Part shown: positions 32,276-42,933 of the stretch, one piece after another | Numbering within the stretch: position 1 is the first letter of the stretch | Layout: every line of letters starts with the position of its first letter | From: Steinernema hermaphroditum | Lineage: Eukaryota > Nematoda > Chromadorea > Rhabditida > Steinernematidae | Direction: 5' to 3' | DNA length: 64,000 nt | Assembly (NCBI GenBank): GCA_030435675.1 | Contig: CM059622.1 | Location: 1,054,001 to 1,118,000, forward strand | Position numbers and translations under genes: made by a program | Notes under the pieces: model-generated | The model's input: the letters and a program-made list of their open reading frames with translations, nothing else | Databases searched by the model: none | Told to the model about the DNA's origin: nothing

Positions 32276-33230
32276 ATGGACACCGTTCCGTTGAACTTCG
32301 TGGATGCCGTCGTCGAGCTGTTTGGAAAGCGCATCCTGAAACCTCTGGCGGAGTCTGTCAACAACACCGTTTTCAAGGACATCATCGATCTGCACTTCTG
32401 CACGGTATTATAATGTGGAAATCAAGAAGATAGAAGACCGATTCCACGTTGGTTTTCGAGGATCGGATGGGTTTGAACCGATCGATGTGGTGCAAGAAGT
32501 GGATCAACGCTTTCTCCGTTTCGCATCAGTCTCTGATTGTTCTTCCTCTACTGTCATTAACCACTTCATAGCACTACAAGAAGGTGAGCACGACAAGCTT
32601 AGGAAAATACTCTCACCGCAGTTCATCGGTGCGGATTCCCGGATTTTCATATCATCAGAAATGTGTGAATCGACTAAAAAGTGGCTGATGGAGGGCGTTT
32701 TCAAAAGAGTATATTTTGCCAAACTCATCGTTTTTTACCAATCTATTCTAATGGAAGATTTCTTGATGGACCACATCGACAACAACCCGATTCTTTATCA
32801 CATAACGTTACACGAAACATGGCCTGAGGCCATTCTGCCACACCTCAAGAAGTTCATTTTGCAGAGTGGGAAAAGATGCTTTGAATCGAGTACTGTTTCT
32901 CTCCGAAACGACTGCATGGAAGCAGTTCTAAAACGTTGGAAAGAGAACGAAAATTATGACTGTAGGATCCTTTGCGCACTATTGCCAGATGAGGAGTCGA
33001 TGCCATACTTGAGAGCTATGCAGCGGGATGCCACAAGCAGAACACCAAGCTACCGCCTCAAACATGACATCCGAAAGTCAGTAGCTTCGTGCTCAATGCG
33101 CTTTTACAGGGCCTTTCAAATTCATAACTGCGATTCCAAGTGCTCCTGTTCACCACTTCCGTCTGATTTGTCTTCGAACGACAGTGTCTCCGATAAGTGT
33201 CATTCGTTAATTATTAAAGATGCCATTTGA
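32276..33230 (+). pseudogene. F-box-like lineage-specific protein with a frameshift
   Basis: The ATG at 32276 opens MDTVPLNFVDAVVELFGKRI and runs 45 codons to TAA at 32411. A second frame, entered by a one-base shift at about 32400-32403, continues YYNVEIKKIEDRFHVGF through 33230 with about 270 codons and strong family-like content (HITLHETWPEAILPHLKKF). Start motif, length and body match 22873-24030 and 45552-46385. The break could be a real frameshift or an assembly error. The N-terminus looks like a degenerate F-box, which would link to SKP1-like proteins; that is inference. Confidence 0.7.
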
Positions 33231-33284
33231 ACAAATCTTCGCCGACTACATTTACAGGTTTGGGTCCCTATTCCGGGTCTTCTA

Positions 33285-33395
33285 ATCGATCATTCTTCAA
33301 TGATCGTTCCAGTCGGTCCCAGAAGGCCTGAAACACCAAGGGCCGTAGTTCCACCATCTCGCGGAGAAGCTGAAGGCTGCTCCGTTTCGATGGGA
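33285..33395 (+). repeat. Fragment of SINE-like family 1, opposite orientation
   Basis: CCCAGAAGGCCTGAAACACC and GCCGTAGTTCCACC match, on the plus strand, the minus-strand sequence of the full copies (CCCAGAAGGCCTGGAACACC, GCCGTAGTTCCAAC). It lies only 75 nt left of full copy B. Confidence 0.7.
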
Positions 33396-33469
33396 ATGGC
33401 AACCCACCCACCCACCATCCTGACGTCATCGGATTCAAACATGCATGAATTGAAACGTGGCTATATCAG

Positions 33470-34082
33470 TTACGAGTTTATTTCTCGTATCTAAGGCTTA
33501 CGCCTTGCGAGACGTCATATATATGCACAAAAACCACATTGTCACTCCGTAGTCGTCGGTCTTCTGGCTTCGGCGCAGGGCACAGCATCAGAGTAGAAGG
33601 CGACGATCCCATCAGTGTGCGCGGGCATCAGAGAGGCGAAAAGTTGACCCCGGAGACGGTGGAACACAGCAAGCCCATCTTCAGCTCGGGTGGCAGCGCG
33701 GACGTCGGAGTTGAGAAGCTTCTTCGGCGGCTTCCGCGGGCAGCACGGGCGAAGAACGGCATCTGGGCGAAACGCGTCGGTGGAGCACAACGGGCAAACC
33801 GGGAACCATCAAGGCAGCTGGCGGCACAGACTTCGGAGTTGTAACGCTTCTTCGGCTTCTCTGGCGGCGCGGGTGGAGTCGGGCGGCAGTGACGGGCTTC
33901 TTGGCAAGACGTTGGAACTACGGCTCCCTGGTGTTCCAGGCCTTCTGGGAGCCGGGGCGATCACTATGCAACCAACAATGACGGCCGAAAACGACCGCTC
34001 ACTCAACTCAGTCGGCCCCAGACAGCCTCAGAAAGAGCGAGTGGACGACCCGACCGATCACTGGGAACACAAATGAAAGACC
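33470..34082 (-). mobile_element. SINE-like retroelement family 1, full copy B
   Basis: 613 bp, differing from copy A (7757-8383) by only a handful of substitutions and by fewer tail units. The direct repeat GGCTATATCAG at 33459-33469 and 34083-34093 is an 11-bp target duplication. Minus-strand reading: head with CGGTCGGGTCGTCCACTCG, GC-rich body, then GGCGTAAGCC, ATACGAGAAATAAACTCGTAA at the end. Confidence 0.85.
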
Positions 34083-34093
34083 GGCTATATCAG

Positions 34094-35178
34094 AGCTTCG
34101 TCAATATGAACAGAACCCTCGCTGAACATTTCATCCCCTAAGAGTTGTCTTATTTTAGAAGTGGAAGGTGGTGAATTCTGACAATGGTGCTTTAGCGGAA
34201 TGTTCCATGGTAATTTCTCTATTTAATGGCTACTTATTATTGGTCTCGTTTGTGATTTTGACTTCTACTGTTACTTGTTTTCGCAGAATCTATAGTGTCA
34301 ACACGGGTGAATTGCCTACGAACAACCGCCAGTCGAGCCTAAGACTATAAACAGACGAAGCTGAGATGTCCATGGGTTTATGGGTGCCTCCTCCAAATAT
34401 ATCCTCCTTCAACGACAGGCTATCTTACTTTGAATCTAATCGGGAAGACTTTGGATGCTGCCGGTGTGGCGACAACACCGACAACATTTTGCATATGTCC
34501 TATACCTAGATTTAGCTTAGGCTCATGCCTATGGATTACGAGTCCTGTAGTCTTCGTAGCTTCGTATAAGGGAATTGACGGTTTTTTAGCGATGTTCTCA
34601 TATAATCACACTGCCACCTTCGATGCCATTCCACTACCCATGTCCATGCCACCCAACACCGATTGCTGATCAGTTTCACTTAGGTTCAAAAATGCGAGAA
34701 AGGTCAACTCGGCGAAAAGGCTTCAAAGTGTCATGGAGTGCGAGGCCATCACCTCGTGTGAAGTGCCAACGGGAATCTCTGAAATGTGTCGTGGCCCGGA
34801 CAAGACATGTTGCGCAACGCGAAGAAGTCTTTGTGCGCGACGGGGCAGCAAGCCGAGGTCGCGATTAGATCTCGGTGACCTTTGCACGTTGAGGACACGA
34901 TCGATTGATTGGGCCCTGGTCGCGGAGTCCATGCACAGTTCACCTGGCCGGCCGACGCTCCGCCGCAGCTTGGCTGTTGCATAATTGGAATGGCGCGAGT
35001 GGGGTCACTTGGGTTTTGTGGCCTCTGGTGACCCGACGACTTGTTTACGCCTTTCCGTCGAGCGACAGAAGAGAGGGCCACGCCTTAGCCGCCTCTTCTT
35101 CGACTCCTAGCTGATCGTCGATCACTCCACATTCGGTGTTGTCTCCGGTGACCTCCTTCCTCTCTCTCTTCCCCCGTC
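34094..35178. other. Upstream region of the nuclear receptor gene
   Basis: No coding region supported. The last 400 nt are GC-rich with open frames on both strands that lack family signals, as expected for a promoter and 5' leader. Confidence 0.4.
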
Positions 35179-37083
35179 ATGAATCCAGGTGGAAACCACC
35201 CCCCTGGCCACCATGCGCCATCCGCCTTTGTCCCCGTTGACCCTAACCTCTTCAATGCTCAAAATCCCCTCCAGCCGTCGATGTTCCCCCTCGGCCCGTC
35301 CATGTTGCCTCTGGGCTACAATCCAGCCCTTCTCCAGGCCGTCCTCCAGCACCACACTCACATGAATCCGAACATCTTCCCTGGCCTGCCCACCACCCAA
35401 CTGGACGTCTTCAAGAGGGAATCGGAGCAGAGGGACTCCGGAAACGAGTCTTGCACCAGCGGTTCATTGTCTCCGATGAGCACGCGTTCCTCCCGTTCCA
35501 ACTCCAACCAGTTCAACAACAACTTCGCCATCTCCAGTCTGCTCCCCTCCGAGCCGAAGCCGCAGACACCTGTCGAACAGAAGCCCGTCGTCACTCAGCC
35601 TTCGACGCCTCCTCGTCCGACGCCACTACCTCCAGTCAGCCAGATGACCCCTCAGACCCCTCTGGCACCCCTGCAGCCCAACGGATTCCTCCACTCCCCA
35701 TGGCCTCAGCAATATTTCCCCAACTTTCCCATCCCGATGAATCAGTCCGGCTTCGCCCAAATGAACGCCCTCTACGGATCGCCGGGAACGCCGCAGATGA
35801 TGATGCCTCCGGGCTCCGAGCTGTGCGTCGTGTGTGGCGACAAGGCCAGCGGCCACCACTACGGAGTTGTGAGCTGCGAGGGATGCAAAGTAAGTGTTTT
35901 GATGACCTGTCGAGGTGCGATCCGTTCCTGCGCGACCTTGCGCAAGCGCGGGCTCTTTGGTCGAATTTCGGGATGCCCCCCGTGGATGGGCCCCCGTCGC
36001 CATATGGCCACTAATTCGGAGCATTGCAGGGATTCTTTCGCCGATCTGTGCAGAAGAACTGTACATATGAGTGCGCCAAGGACAGCAAGTGCGCCGTGGC
36101 CAGGCATACAAGGAATCGGTGCCAGAGCTGTCGCTACGAGAAATGCTTGAAGTGAGTCTCTTGATCTTATAAGACACCAAAATGGCTAAAAAGAATCATT
36201 CTTTTGAAAAGTGACTTTGAGTAAGCTTTTTACAAAGAAAGGAGTATGAAGTCCATGCATGACTTCGAAGATGATAGGCAGTAATAAGTAAGAATAGACG
36301 TAAACTTTAGAGCTTTTTTTGGATATAAACAGATCTCTACAATCGTATAGAATATGGCTAGAGACGGTGCCCAATTAAAGGAGGCATAGCTCTATAGTTT
36401 CGCTTCTGCAATCGGCTTTCAAGCTTTTCCCTTTTTACATTCTCTCGACTTTTCAGGGAAGGAATGACTCGTGAATCGGTCCGTCAAGATCGCAACAAAT
36501 CGCGAAAGAACCGCGAGGATCAGGACTCCAAGCAGCTGGACGAAATGCGTCGAATCCAGTCGATCCAGGAGAACGTCGTCTCCGCCTATAAAGCCACCCT
36601 AGGCGAGAACCTGCCAGCCGACAGATCCAACGCCAGCGCTCTCATCAAGCTCTTCCTCGCGGGAGTCAACGAGTTCGTCGACATTCCCGACGTTGTCAAG
36701 GACACCCAGATCGAGAAACGCTTCGACGCCTTCATTGTAAGCTTTTTGGCCTTACTTTCCATGCTGACTAGTTCCCATTTTAGGCTCTAAGACGTCTAGT
36801 TATGAGCGACCCATGTGTAGGTCTGATCAGGAACAGCGAAAGCGAAGAATCGGGCAATAGCTCTGCGTTGGAAAGGCTCCGTTCTCTTGTGGCCGACGAC
36901 ACTCTCCGCTTCGAGGAGATGACCATTTTGTCGACATGGTGTCTCCTCCACTCCTACAGCCACGAAGTCCTCTCTAGGCATCAAGACGACCTGTCCAGTT
37001 GCCTGAAAGCGCAGCTGGCCACACACGACAAGCAGGCCGCCCACTTCAACCTCATGCTCATCTCATCACAACTCTGTGCTTAG
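35179..37083 (+). CDS. Nuclear hormone receptor with RAR-like zinc-finger domain and short LBD
   Basis: Exons 35179-35889, 36030-36151, 36457-36736 and 36784-37083 give 470 aa. A Pro/Ser/Gln-rich N-terminus of about 215 aa precedes the DNA-binding domain at 216-281, with all eight zinc cysteines, P-box CEGCKG and second finger [20 protein letters not shown]. The extension [20 protein letters not shown] resembles retinoic-acid receptors (GMSKESVRNDRNKKKKE) more than other receptors I can recall; the NR1 group is the safe statement. The C-terminal region, about 180 aa, is shorter than a normal ligand-binding domain and shows no AF-2 helix. It should bind half-sites in DNA; ligand binding is doubtful. 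AATAAA lies at 37177-37182. Confidence 0.88.
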
Positions 37084-37176
37084 CTTCTTAGCCTCTTTAC
37101 GGGCCTACGTATCTTCCGACGGGTCATTTAGCCATAATCTACGGGAATGTCACAATGTAGAGATCTCTTTATACCA

Positions 37177-37182
37177 AAAATA
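37177..37182 (+). promoter_or_regulatory. Polyadenylation signal AATAAA of the nuclear receptor gene
   Basis: AATAAA 94 nt after the stop at 37083. Confidence 0.5.
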
Positions 37183-37680
37183 AACCTGAAACTCTATCTT
37201 CTCCCACAATACGTCGCCGCTTATCACTTCCATCGAGGTCAAGCTCGATTTCGCACCCGTTTCGGCACCATTCGTCCTCGCCAAGGTCATCTTTGTTTGA
37301 ATCGCCAGTGCGAAACTCTATCCCGGATCGATTGGATCTTTGTGATAAAAAGCGGATTATTGGAAAAGCGGAAAGGACGTAAACAGGCGGCGATTACCTT
37401 TGTTGCGCCAGAGTCGGTAGAGACAAAGGGAGAGACGGTTTTATGAAGTGCGGGGGTGCAAGAATTGGATGGAATTGGATGGCTGGGCCCTTAGGAGGTG
37501 AGCCAGGTCAACCCTTAAGAGGTCATCTAGCTGGCTCGAAAATATCAAGATGAATGACCGTTTAAAAGTTAGCAGCCTATAGATATCTCTGGTAAAGATG
37601 TCTTTGGACTCTTTAGGATAAATTTATCTCTAGAGAGCGAAGGATAGACAGCTCCAGCTAGGCAGCATAAAGAGTTTGTG

Positions 37681-37728
37681 AGGTGTCCCGGGGTTCTATT
37701 CTTTAGGTGTCCCGGGGTTCTATTCTTT
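37681..37728. repeat. Exact 24-bp tandem duplication
   Basis: Two perfect head-to-tail copies of a 24-nt unit beginning AGGTGTCCCGGGGTTC. Confidence 0.9.
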
Positions 37729-38972
37729 CATAACCCTTTTTATATGGGTAAACACTACTATAAAAGGACAACAGAATGGAGAAGAGAGCCGACCGAGCGG
37801 GTGCTCGGCTGCCAACGGACTGCCTCCTGGGTGTCCGGGTGGGTGGGCGGCTGACAGAGAATCGGAGGGGTGACCTCAACGCTGGAATCCAGGACCACTC
37901 GCGCTGGCGGGAGGGTTCTGTCAAGTTCTTACTAGTTCCCTGCGAAAGAACCCCCAATACGTGGTCTTCTAGGCACCCAAATCTCGATTTCTGGTTAACC
38001 CTTTCGTACACATTTTCGCTCGTCTCATCCGTGACTTGTATCACTGCCCGAAAGCAGAAGCCGCCTACCACTTCAAACACCGCCACCGACAACTTTCACA
38101 GCGAACTTGCGTGCACACATATCACATTTCTTTGTTCGGTCGTTGCGCAACGCAACTAGGCGAAAGGCGCCAAGTTTACCCAATTTGGCCCTGTTGAGAC
38201 GAGCATATGGGGGTCGTCAGGCCGATCAGGTCACCGGTTGATCCGCTTGAGAAGGAGCGCAGCGCACCGGCGCGTAATTCGATGACTTTCAGCTGTTCGT
38301 CGCGTTGTTTTCACGCAGGTCGGACCTAATTAAATTGTTTGCGTTGCGATGCCTTGCGCAACACTGGGGGAAAATAATGTTAATTGGCCTGATCGATGAG
38401 TGACGGTAGCAGTGGACGGTAACGATGTGTGACAATGAAGAGCAGTAACCGAGTTAAATTGTCACTTAAAGTCTAAACAGATTTAGTTCGAAATGACCAC
38501 CTTCTGCCGCGGTCCAGGTCCTTCGGAAAATTTTTGACGATTTGACTTCAGCGGGCCGTCTGATACGCGCGGGACTCATTAGGTCTTTCCCTTTCCCTTG
38601 AAGATGCGAAGCCGATCATATTCAAATCCAGGTTGTTCGAAGGCCAATCCTCCTTGGTTCTGAAGTCCGCTGCAGGATCTCTCTGAACTGCAAAGAACGG
38701 TGCAAGATCACCTCAGATCAGTGACTGGTCATTTTACAGTACGAGAGAAAAGCGACAATGTCGCCTTTGGCGACATTTGACAAATCAGGAATCTGATTGA
38801 TGAATTGACCGCGAACGAGTCATCATTTTGAACCACGTCGAACTGAAGGACTGAAAATGGAAAATGTCTCCCAAGGCGTAAGCCTTTAATACGACGAGAT
38901 AAAATCGTTAACTCTTAAATTTATCTAACTTTCACGTATATGTACACAGAAACATCTCCTAACATAATCAGC
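37729..38972. other. Intergenic DNA with a SINE tail fragment
   Basis: No gene recognised; the frames at 37703-38159 lack support. Near 38876-38925, AAGGCGTAAGCCTTTAATACG and GAGATAAAATCGTTAACTC resemble the 3' end and tail of SINE-like family 1 read in element orientation. The 3' flank of SKP1-like copy 3 occupies the last 50 nt. Confidence 0.4.
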
Positions 38973-39626
38973 CTATTCTCCTTGTGCTGAAGCGTTGCCC
39001 TCCCCAGCTTCTTCGCGGGCCTGCTGCGATGTTCCAGGCTGGTCGGCGTCTGTGCGCTCACGCTTCTCGGCCGACTGTCCATCGTCGTCGTCGTCGCCTT
39101 GGTCGTCGGCGGCGGTTTTGCGCTCATCCTTCTTGAGGGGAATCTCCAGCCACGAGGACATCTCTTCGGCCGTCTTGCCCTCCAGGTTGTTGGCCATGTA
39201 CTTCACCAGAGCGTCGATCAGGTCAGGCATGTCGAGGAAATAGGCGGCGTTGATGACGTCGGCCAGCTTCTTGCGCGGATTCTGTTGGTCGAAGAGCTCG
39301 ACGTCCTCCTTGGCGACGTTCCGGTTGAAGCGGTGGATCTGACGGTCCTCGTCGGAGCGCGGCGCCTCGTCGGCGTGCAGGCGGCACCACTCAACGATGC
39401 ACTCGAGGGCGTCGCCACCCACCGACGGCAACGGCACCGGCTGGCTCTCCATCGCCTCCTCCGAGTCGAGACCCAGGTCCGCGATCATCGTCTGCAGCAT
39501 CGCCGCCTTCTTGACGTCTTTGAGCGGAAAGAGGAACTCCTTGTCGTCCAGAGAGCGCAGCTTCAGGTTGCCCTCAACGGGAACCGACTCGACAGGGACG
39601 GCGGATTCGGCGGAGGTCGAGGCCAT
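38973..39626 (-). CDS. SKP1-like protein, copy 3
   Basis: Intronless, 217 aa on the minus strand, with the same POZ and SKP1 folds as copies 1, 2 and 4; it differs by VKYMANN for VKYTANN and by the end GNASAQGE. The 5' leader matches copy 1 up to CAGGAAGTGGG near 39850, where the homology stops abruptly and is replaced by another repeat (39862-39921). The 3' flank diverges from copies 1, 2 and 5 shortly after the stop. Likely an SCF-type adaptor. Confidence 0.9.
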   Translation of the reverse strand: MASTSAESAVPVESVPVEGNLKLRSLDDKEFLFPLKDVKKAAMLQTMIADLGLDSEEAMESQPVPLPSVGGDALECIVEWCRLHADEAPRSDEDRQIHRFNRNVAKEDVELFDQQNPRKKLADVINAAYFLDMPDLIDALVKYMANNLEGKTAEEMSSWLEIPLKKDERKTAADDQGDDDDDGQSAEKRERTDADQPGTSQQAREEAGEGNASAQGE

Positions 39627-40277
39627 GACGATTGATGGATGGATCTGGTGACGATGTGTGGCTGAAGCCACCTATTTACGGGATTCACGGTGATGCCTTC
39701 AAACTCATTTTGCATTGCAAAACCGGAAGGCATCTCATAAAAAAAGCAGCGGTTTGGGACATCTCTGCTGATAAAAAGACAAGGAGTTCCCTGGTTCGGT
39801 TTGACTATTGTTTTTAGTTAATAAATGAGCGATCTTGGCACGAACCCACTTCCTGATGTCACGCAGAGATCAAGAGAAGGCGCGTTCCGCTAGAGCTTAA
39901 AGAGCAAATTGACATCAGTTTCTGACAATAGGACTGGCGAGAGTAGAGTATGCAGCCCTCCTAACTGGGCTCGCACCACGGGCCATGCATGAAACTGCAC
40001 TTTAGATGAGTTCGAGGCGTTGTTGACTGATGTAGTTTTCGTGTATTTCGATCTTCGAGATACAATAACGATTCTCAACTTCAATGTAGCAAGATCGAAA
40101 AGTGGACGGTCTGTAAAACAGCACCGCCGACATCGCTGGGCATAGCATGTAAATTGGTCATAGTGTTCAAGATAACGTAATCGAAAAGAAATTTACTAAC
40201 TGCATTATCTAAACGTTCGCGCCAAAATAATACTGACAGAACATCAAATGGACACTGAATCAAACGGCGAGTTGGCG
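39627..40277. other. SKP1-like leader, then a dispersed repeat, no gene
   Basis: 39627-39850 is the shared 5' leader of the SKP1-like units. 39862-39921 (AGAGATCAAGAGAAGGCGCG ... GCTTAAAGAGCAAATTG) is repeated at 42633-42690 in the same orientation. Nothing recognised beyond that. Confidence 0.5.
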
Positions 40278-40481
40278 TTAGGCAATGAGGAGCGGGCCTA
40301 CATATCCGTGTTCCTGCCATCCTCCGGTGGCTGCTTTGGGAACAGTGGTCGATTCCGCGCCGACGGAAGGATCGACGAAAGTCTCGGGACCGTCGTAGGT
40401 CACGTAGACGATGACCATCATGACGGCATAGAGTAGAATGGTGGCAAAGATGGCACAGGCGCCAATTTGGAAGCGGCTCAT
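40278..40481 (-). CDS. Small single-pass membrane protein
   Basis: 67 aa, MSRFQIGACAIFATILLYAV to a stop after VGPLLIA. Residues about 6-28 form a strong hydrophobic helix (ACAIFATILLYAVMMVIVYV), followed by a polar, acidic and Thr-rich segment. Codon choice is GC-ending like that of well supported genes here, which argues for a real gene. No family recognised; additional exons cannot be excluded. Confidence 0.5.
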   Translation of the reverse strand: MSRFQIGACAIFATILLYAVMMVIVYVTYDGPETFVDPSVGAESTTVPKAATGGWQEHGYVGPLLIA

Positions 40482-41270
40482 CCCGGAACACTCATCGCAC
40501 CCTGCCTCGCTGAAAGGGGTGCATCAGGGTGATAGAACGCAGGCAGACCATACAAATCGGCGTTGACGGAGGAGCGATGGAGAACGCCCTGTCCTGACGC
40601 GAGTTGCATTGCGACGCGAGGCTTCTTCTTCGAAGGGGGAAGTGCATTTCGATGCGAATCACTGACAAAGAACGCGGCATTGTGATAGTGCAGACAAAGT
40701 GCAAATACCTTTCGCTCTGGACTACGTGTTCCATACTATCCATATGGCGTAGTTCATATACCGATCTAGAACATCCACATGACAGATAAAGGATTGCACA
40801 ACAGACCCAAAATGACTAAGCGATCTAGTGGAGTCGGGCGTATTCTCAACATCAAGCGACCTAGATGAATGTACCTGTAGATTGTGCTTCTGCAAATTGT
40901 TACCTTTCGGAAGCACAGTCTTCTTTATGCGTTTTGTGCATGTTGTCAGACCTAAGAGAACTTAGTATACCTGGATGATTGTACACTATAGAGGCACGGA
41001 AGGGCACGATAATAAAACACGTCGAAAAGGAGAGCGAGGAAGGGGACGGCCGCCGCCTGGCTGACTTGCATGGACTGTGAATGATGGGCAGACGGCGCCC
41101 TTTGGAGGATGTTTTGACTGCGCCGCGCGATCGGGCCACTGTCGCGATCTGTCACAAAAAGTGCTCCTGAATCAGTGATGATGAGGAAGGGTGATTTCAT
41201 CAAAACGACGGCGAATGTAATAATGCGTTGGCGGTTCGTTGTTGGGAGTGGTCCACTAAATCGCTTTCTA
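40482..41270. other. Intergenic DNA, nothing recognised
   Basis: Promoter side of the small membrane protein. No gene, RNA or named repeat seen. Confidence 0.4.
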
Positions 41271-41742
41271 TTGGGTTGGTTAGAAAGTTCTTGCCGTTTT
41301 TTTTATCTACGCTTTTTCAGTATTTTTTTGTTGTACCGCGGATTGTGGCATATCGTTTGAAAGAGCTATCGCTGCTCTGCATGACAGCACCCACCCGCAA
41401 ATTGTTAAAGTCGTCAAGACCGCACTCCAGGAGCTAAAGTTGAAAGTTCTTCCACATCCACCATATTCTCTAGACTTAGCACCAACGGAATATCATCTGT
41501 TCCGCTCACTGTCAAATCATATGAGGGGTGTTTCATTCAAAAGTGACTAAGAACTCCAAACCTGGATCAACGACTTCTTCGAGTCCAGACCTGTCAATTT
41601 TTGGAGAACAGGAATCGACCGACTGGTGGGCCGGTGGGAGCAGGTCATAGACAACAACGGTGGATATATTCTTGATTAATTTCATTTCATAAAAGTTCGC
41701 TTGTCAGCCGACAAAAAAACGTCATGAACTTTCTAACCAACA
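41271..41742 (+). mobile_element. Internally deleted mariner (Mos1-like, DD34D-type remnant)
   Basis: TTGGGTTGGTTAGAAAGTTC at the left end and GAACTTTCTAACCAACA at the right end are inverted repeats beside TA dinucleotides. The interior keeps the transposase C-terminus in the plus strand (VLPHPPYSLDLAPTEYHLFR), with stops, so about 800 nt of a normal mariner is gone. Non-autonomous relic. Confidence 0.85.
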
Positions 41743-41998
41743 TAGTACAATTACGCCGCAAGGGTGCAGTTCGACTTTAGGGATATGATAACGATCCTCA
41801 GCTCATTGTATCAAGTTTGAAGGTAGCGAAGTCCGTTCCGTTACCCATTTGGAAACGTTTACCATGTGAAGGTATCTGCAGCAATGTCCTTGGGAAGCAC
41901 TCTGACTTCCAAAGCAGTCCTATGACGGAATATTGAACACGAAGAGCTTATGTTGAATACAACGGCAATATGTGTAGCCTCTCAATCGCAAGAGTCGT

Positions 41999-42070
41999 GA
42001 CTCCGTGGCGCAACGGTAGCGCGTCTGACTCCAGATCAGAAGGTTGCGTGTTCGAATCACGTCGGGGTCA
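41999..42070 (+). tRNA. tRNA-Trp (CCA)
   Basis: 72 nt. Acceptor GACTCCG pairs with CGGGGTC (one G-T pair), discriminator A. Anticodon arm TCTGA-CTCCAGA-TCAGA, anticodon CCA. Box B GTTCGAATCAC. A T run follows at 42075 as Pol III terminator. Confidence 0.95.
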
Positions 42071-42229
42071 GAAGTTTTTTTCCCCATGTAATTCCATTGA
42101 TTGTATGTACCACCGTTTTCAAAGACAGTAAAGAAAGTATTTGCGAATTTGCAATATTTCGCGATTCCCGCCATAGGGAAGTAGGGAGGAACAGCCACAT
42201 AGGGAGGTGACCACCAAGTGTACAATAGA

Positions 42230-42302
42230 GCCCCTTTAGCTCAGCCGGTAGAGCGTTAGACTTTTAATCTAACGGCCAAGGGTTCGAATCCCTTAGGGGG
42301 CG
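42230..42302 (+). tRNA. tRNA-Lys (TTT)
   Basis: 73 nt. Acceptor GCCCCTT pairs with AGGGGGC, discriminator G. Anticodon arm GTTAGA-CTTTTAA-TCTAAC, anticodon TTT. Box B GGTTCGAATCC is consensus. T6 follows immediately. Confidence 0.96.
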
Positions 42303-42399
42303 AATTTTTTCAACACGGCATCCTTGTTCTTAGTTGTTTTACTAGCCGCACCGGCCGCTTACGGCGGCGTCTAGGTTGCTTAATGCTCATGCCCTGTTC

Positions 42400-42615
42400 T
42401 GTTTCAATCTTATTTTACTCCCATTCTATGTTGAAAGCTTATCTCCATTCATGTCTCAGCCCTGTCCATGCTTCATCTCACCAACACTCTATGCTGCAAA
42501 GCGTTGACCATCTCTGTCCCAGCTCATGACCCATTTCTTCTGTGCCCATGCTACATCTTTGCCTCGTCCATGTCTCATCTTATTCTCTGTTCATGCCTAA
42601 GCTCTTTCCCGTTCA
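42400..42615. repeat. Degenerate short-motif array (reverse complement of the 1.3-1.6 kb type)
   Basis: Repeated words such as TTCATGTCTCAGCCCTGTCC, CCATGTCTCATCTTATTCTC and TGTTCATGCC. The unit is about 25-30 nt and very degenerate. The complementary words occur at 1310-1620 and 3056-3135. Confidence 0.55.
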
Positions 42616-42632
42616 TGCCGATAGGCATCACA

Positions 42633-42690
42633 CTCAGAGATCAAGAGAAGGCGCGTCACAGTGATGCTTAAAGGGTAAATTGTTATCAGT
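42633..42690. repeat. Dispersed repeat shared with 39862-39921
   Basis: AGAGATCAAGAGAAGGCGCG and GCTTAAAG-GTAAATTG occur in the same order and spacing at both places. Family not recognised. Confidence 0.6.
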
Positions 42691-42863
42691 TGTAGACGGC
42701 GCTCTGTTGTATTAAAAAGTGCAGACGGAATAAGTTGCGACAGGAGGACGAGTAGATTACTCCATTCTGATGTTTTGCACATAGTCATTCTTCGCGAACG
42801 TGATCGATCAAGCTCAGTCTCCATAAGAGTGATCGGCCTCCCGAAAAACTTCCTGAAAACGGC

Positions 42864-42870
42864 CTATAAA
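42864..42870 (+). promoter_or_regulatory. TATA box of the ground-like gene
   Basis: CTATAAA 64 nt upstream of the ATG at 42934, within a plausible core promoter. Confidence 0.55.
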
Positions 42871-42933
42871 TGAAGAAATCCTTTTCTGCATCACATTACT
42901 TGTGTTCTCCTTTGTCGAAACTTAGTGCCTAGC

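Noticed and set aside
35451..36180. Alternative frames over the first exon of the nuclear receptor
   Set aside because: Shadows of the low-complexity Pro/Ser coding exon; the zinc-finger frame is the supported one.
37703..38159. Overlapping frames on both strands
   Set aside because: No family resemblance; GC-rich intergenic DNA next to a tandem duplication.
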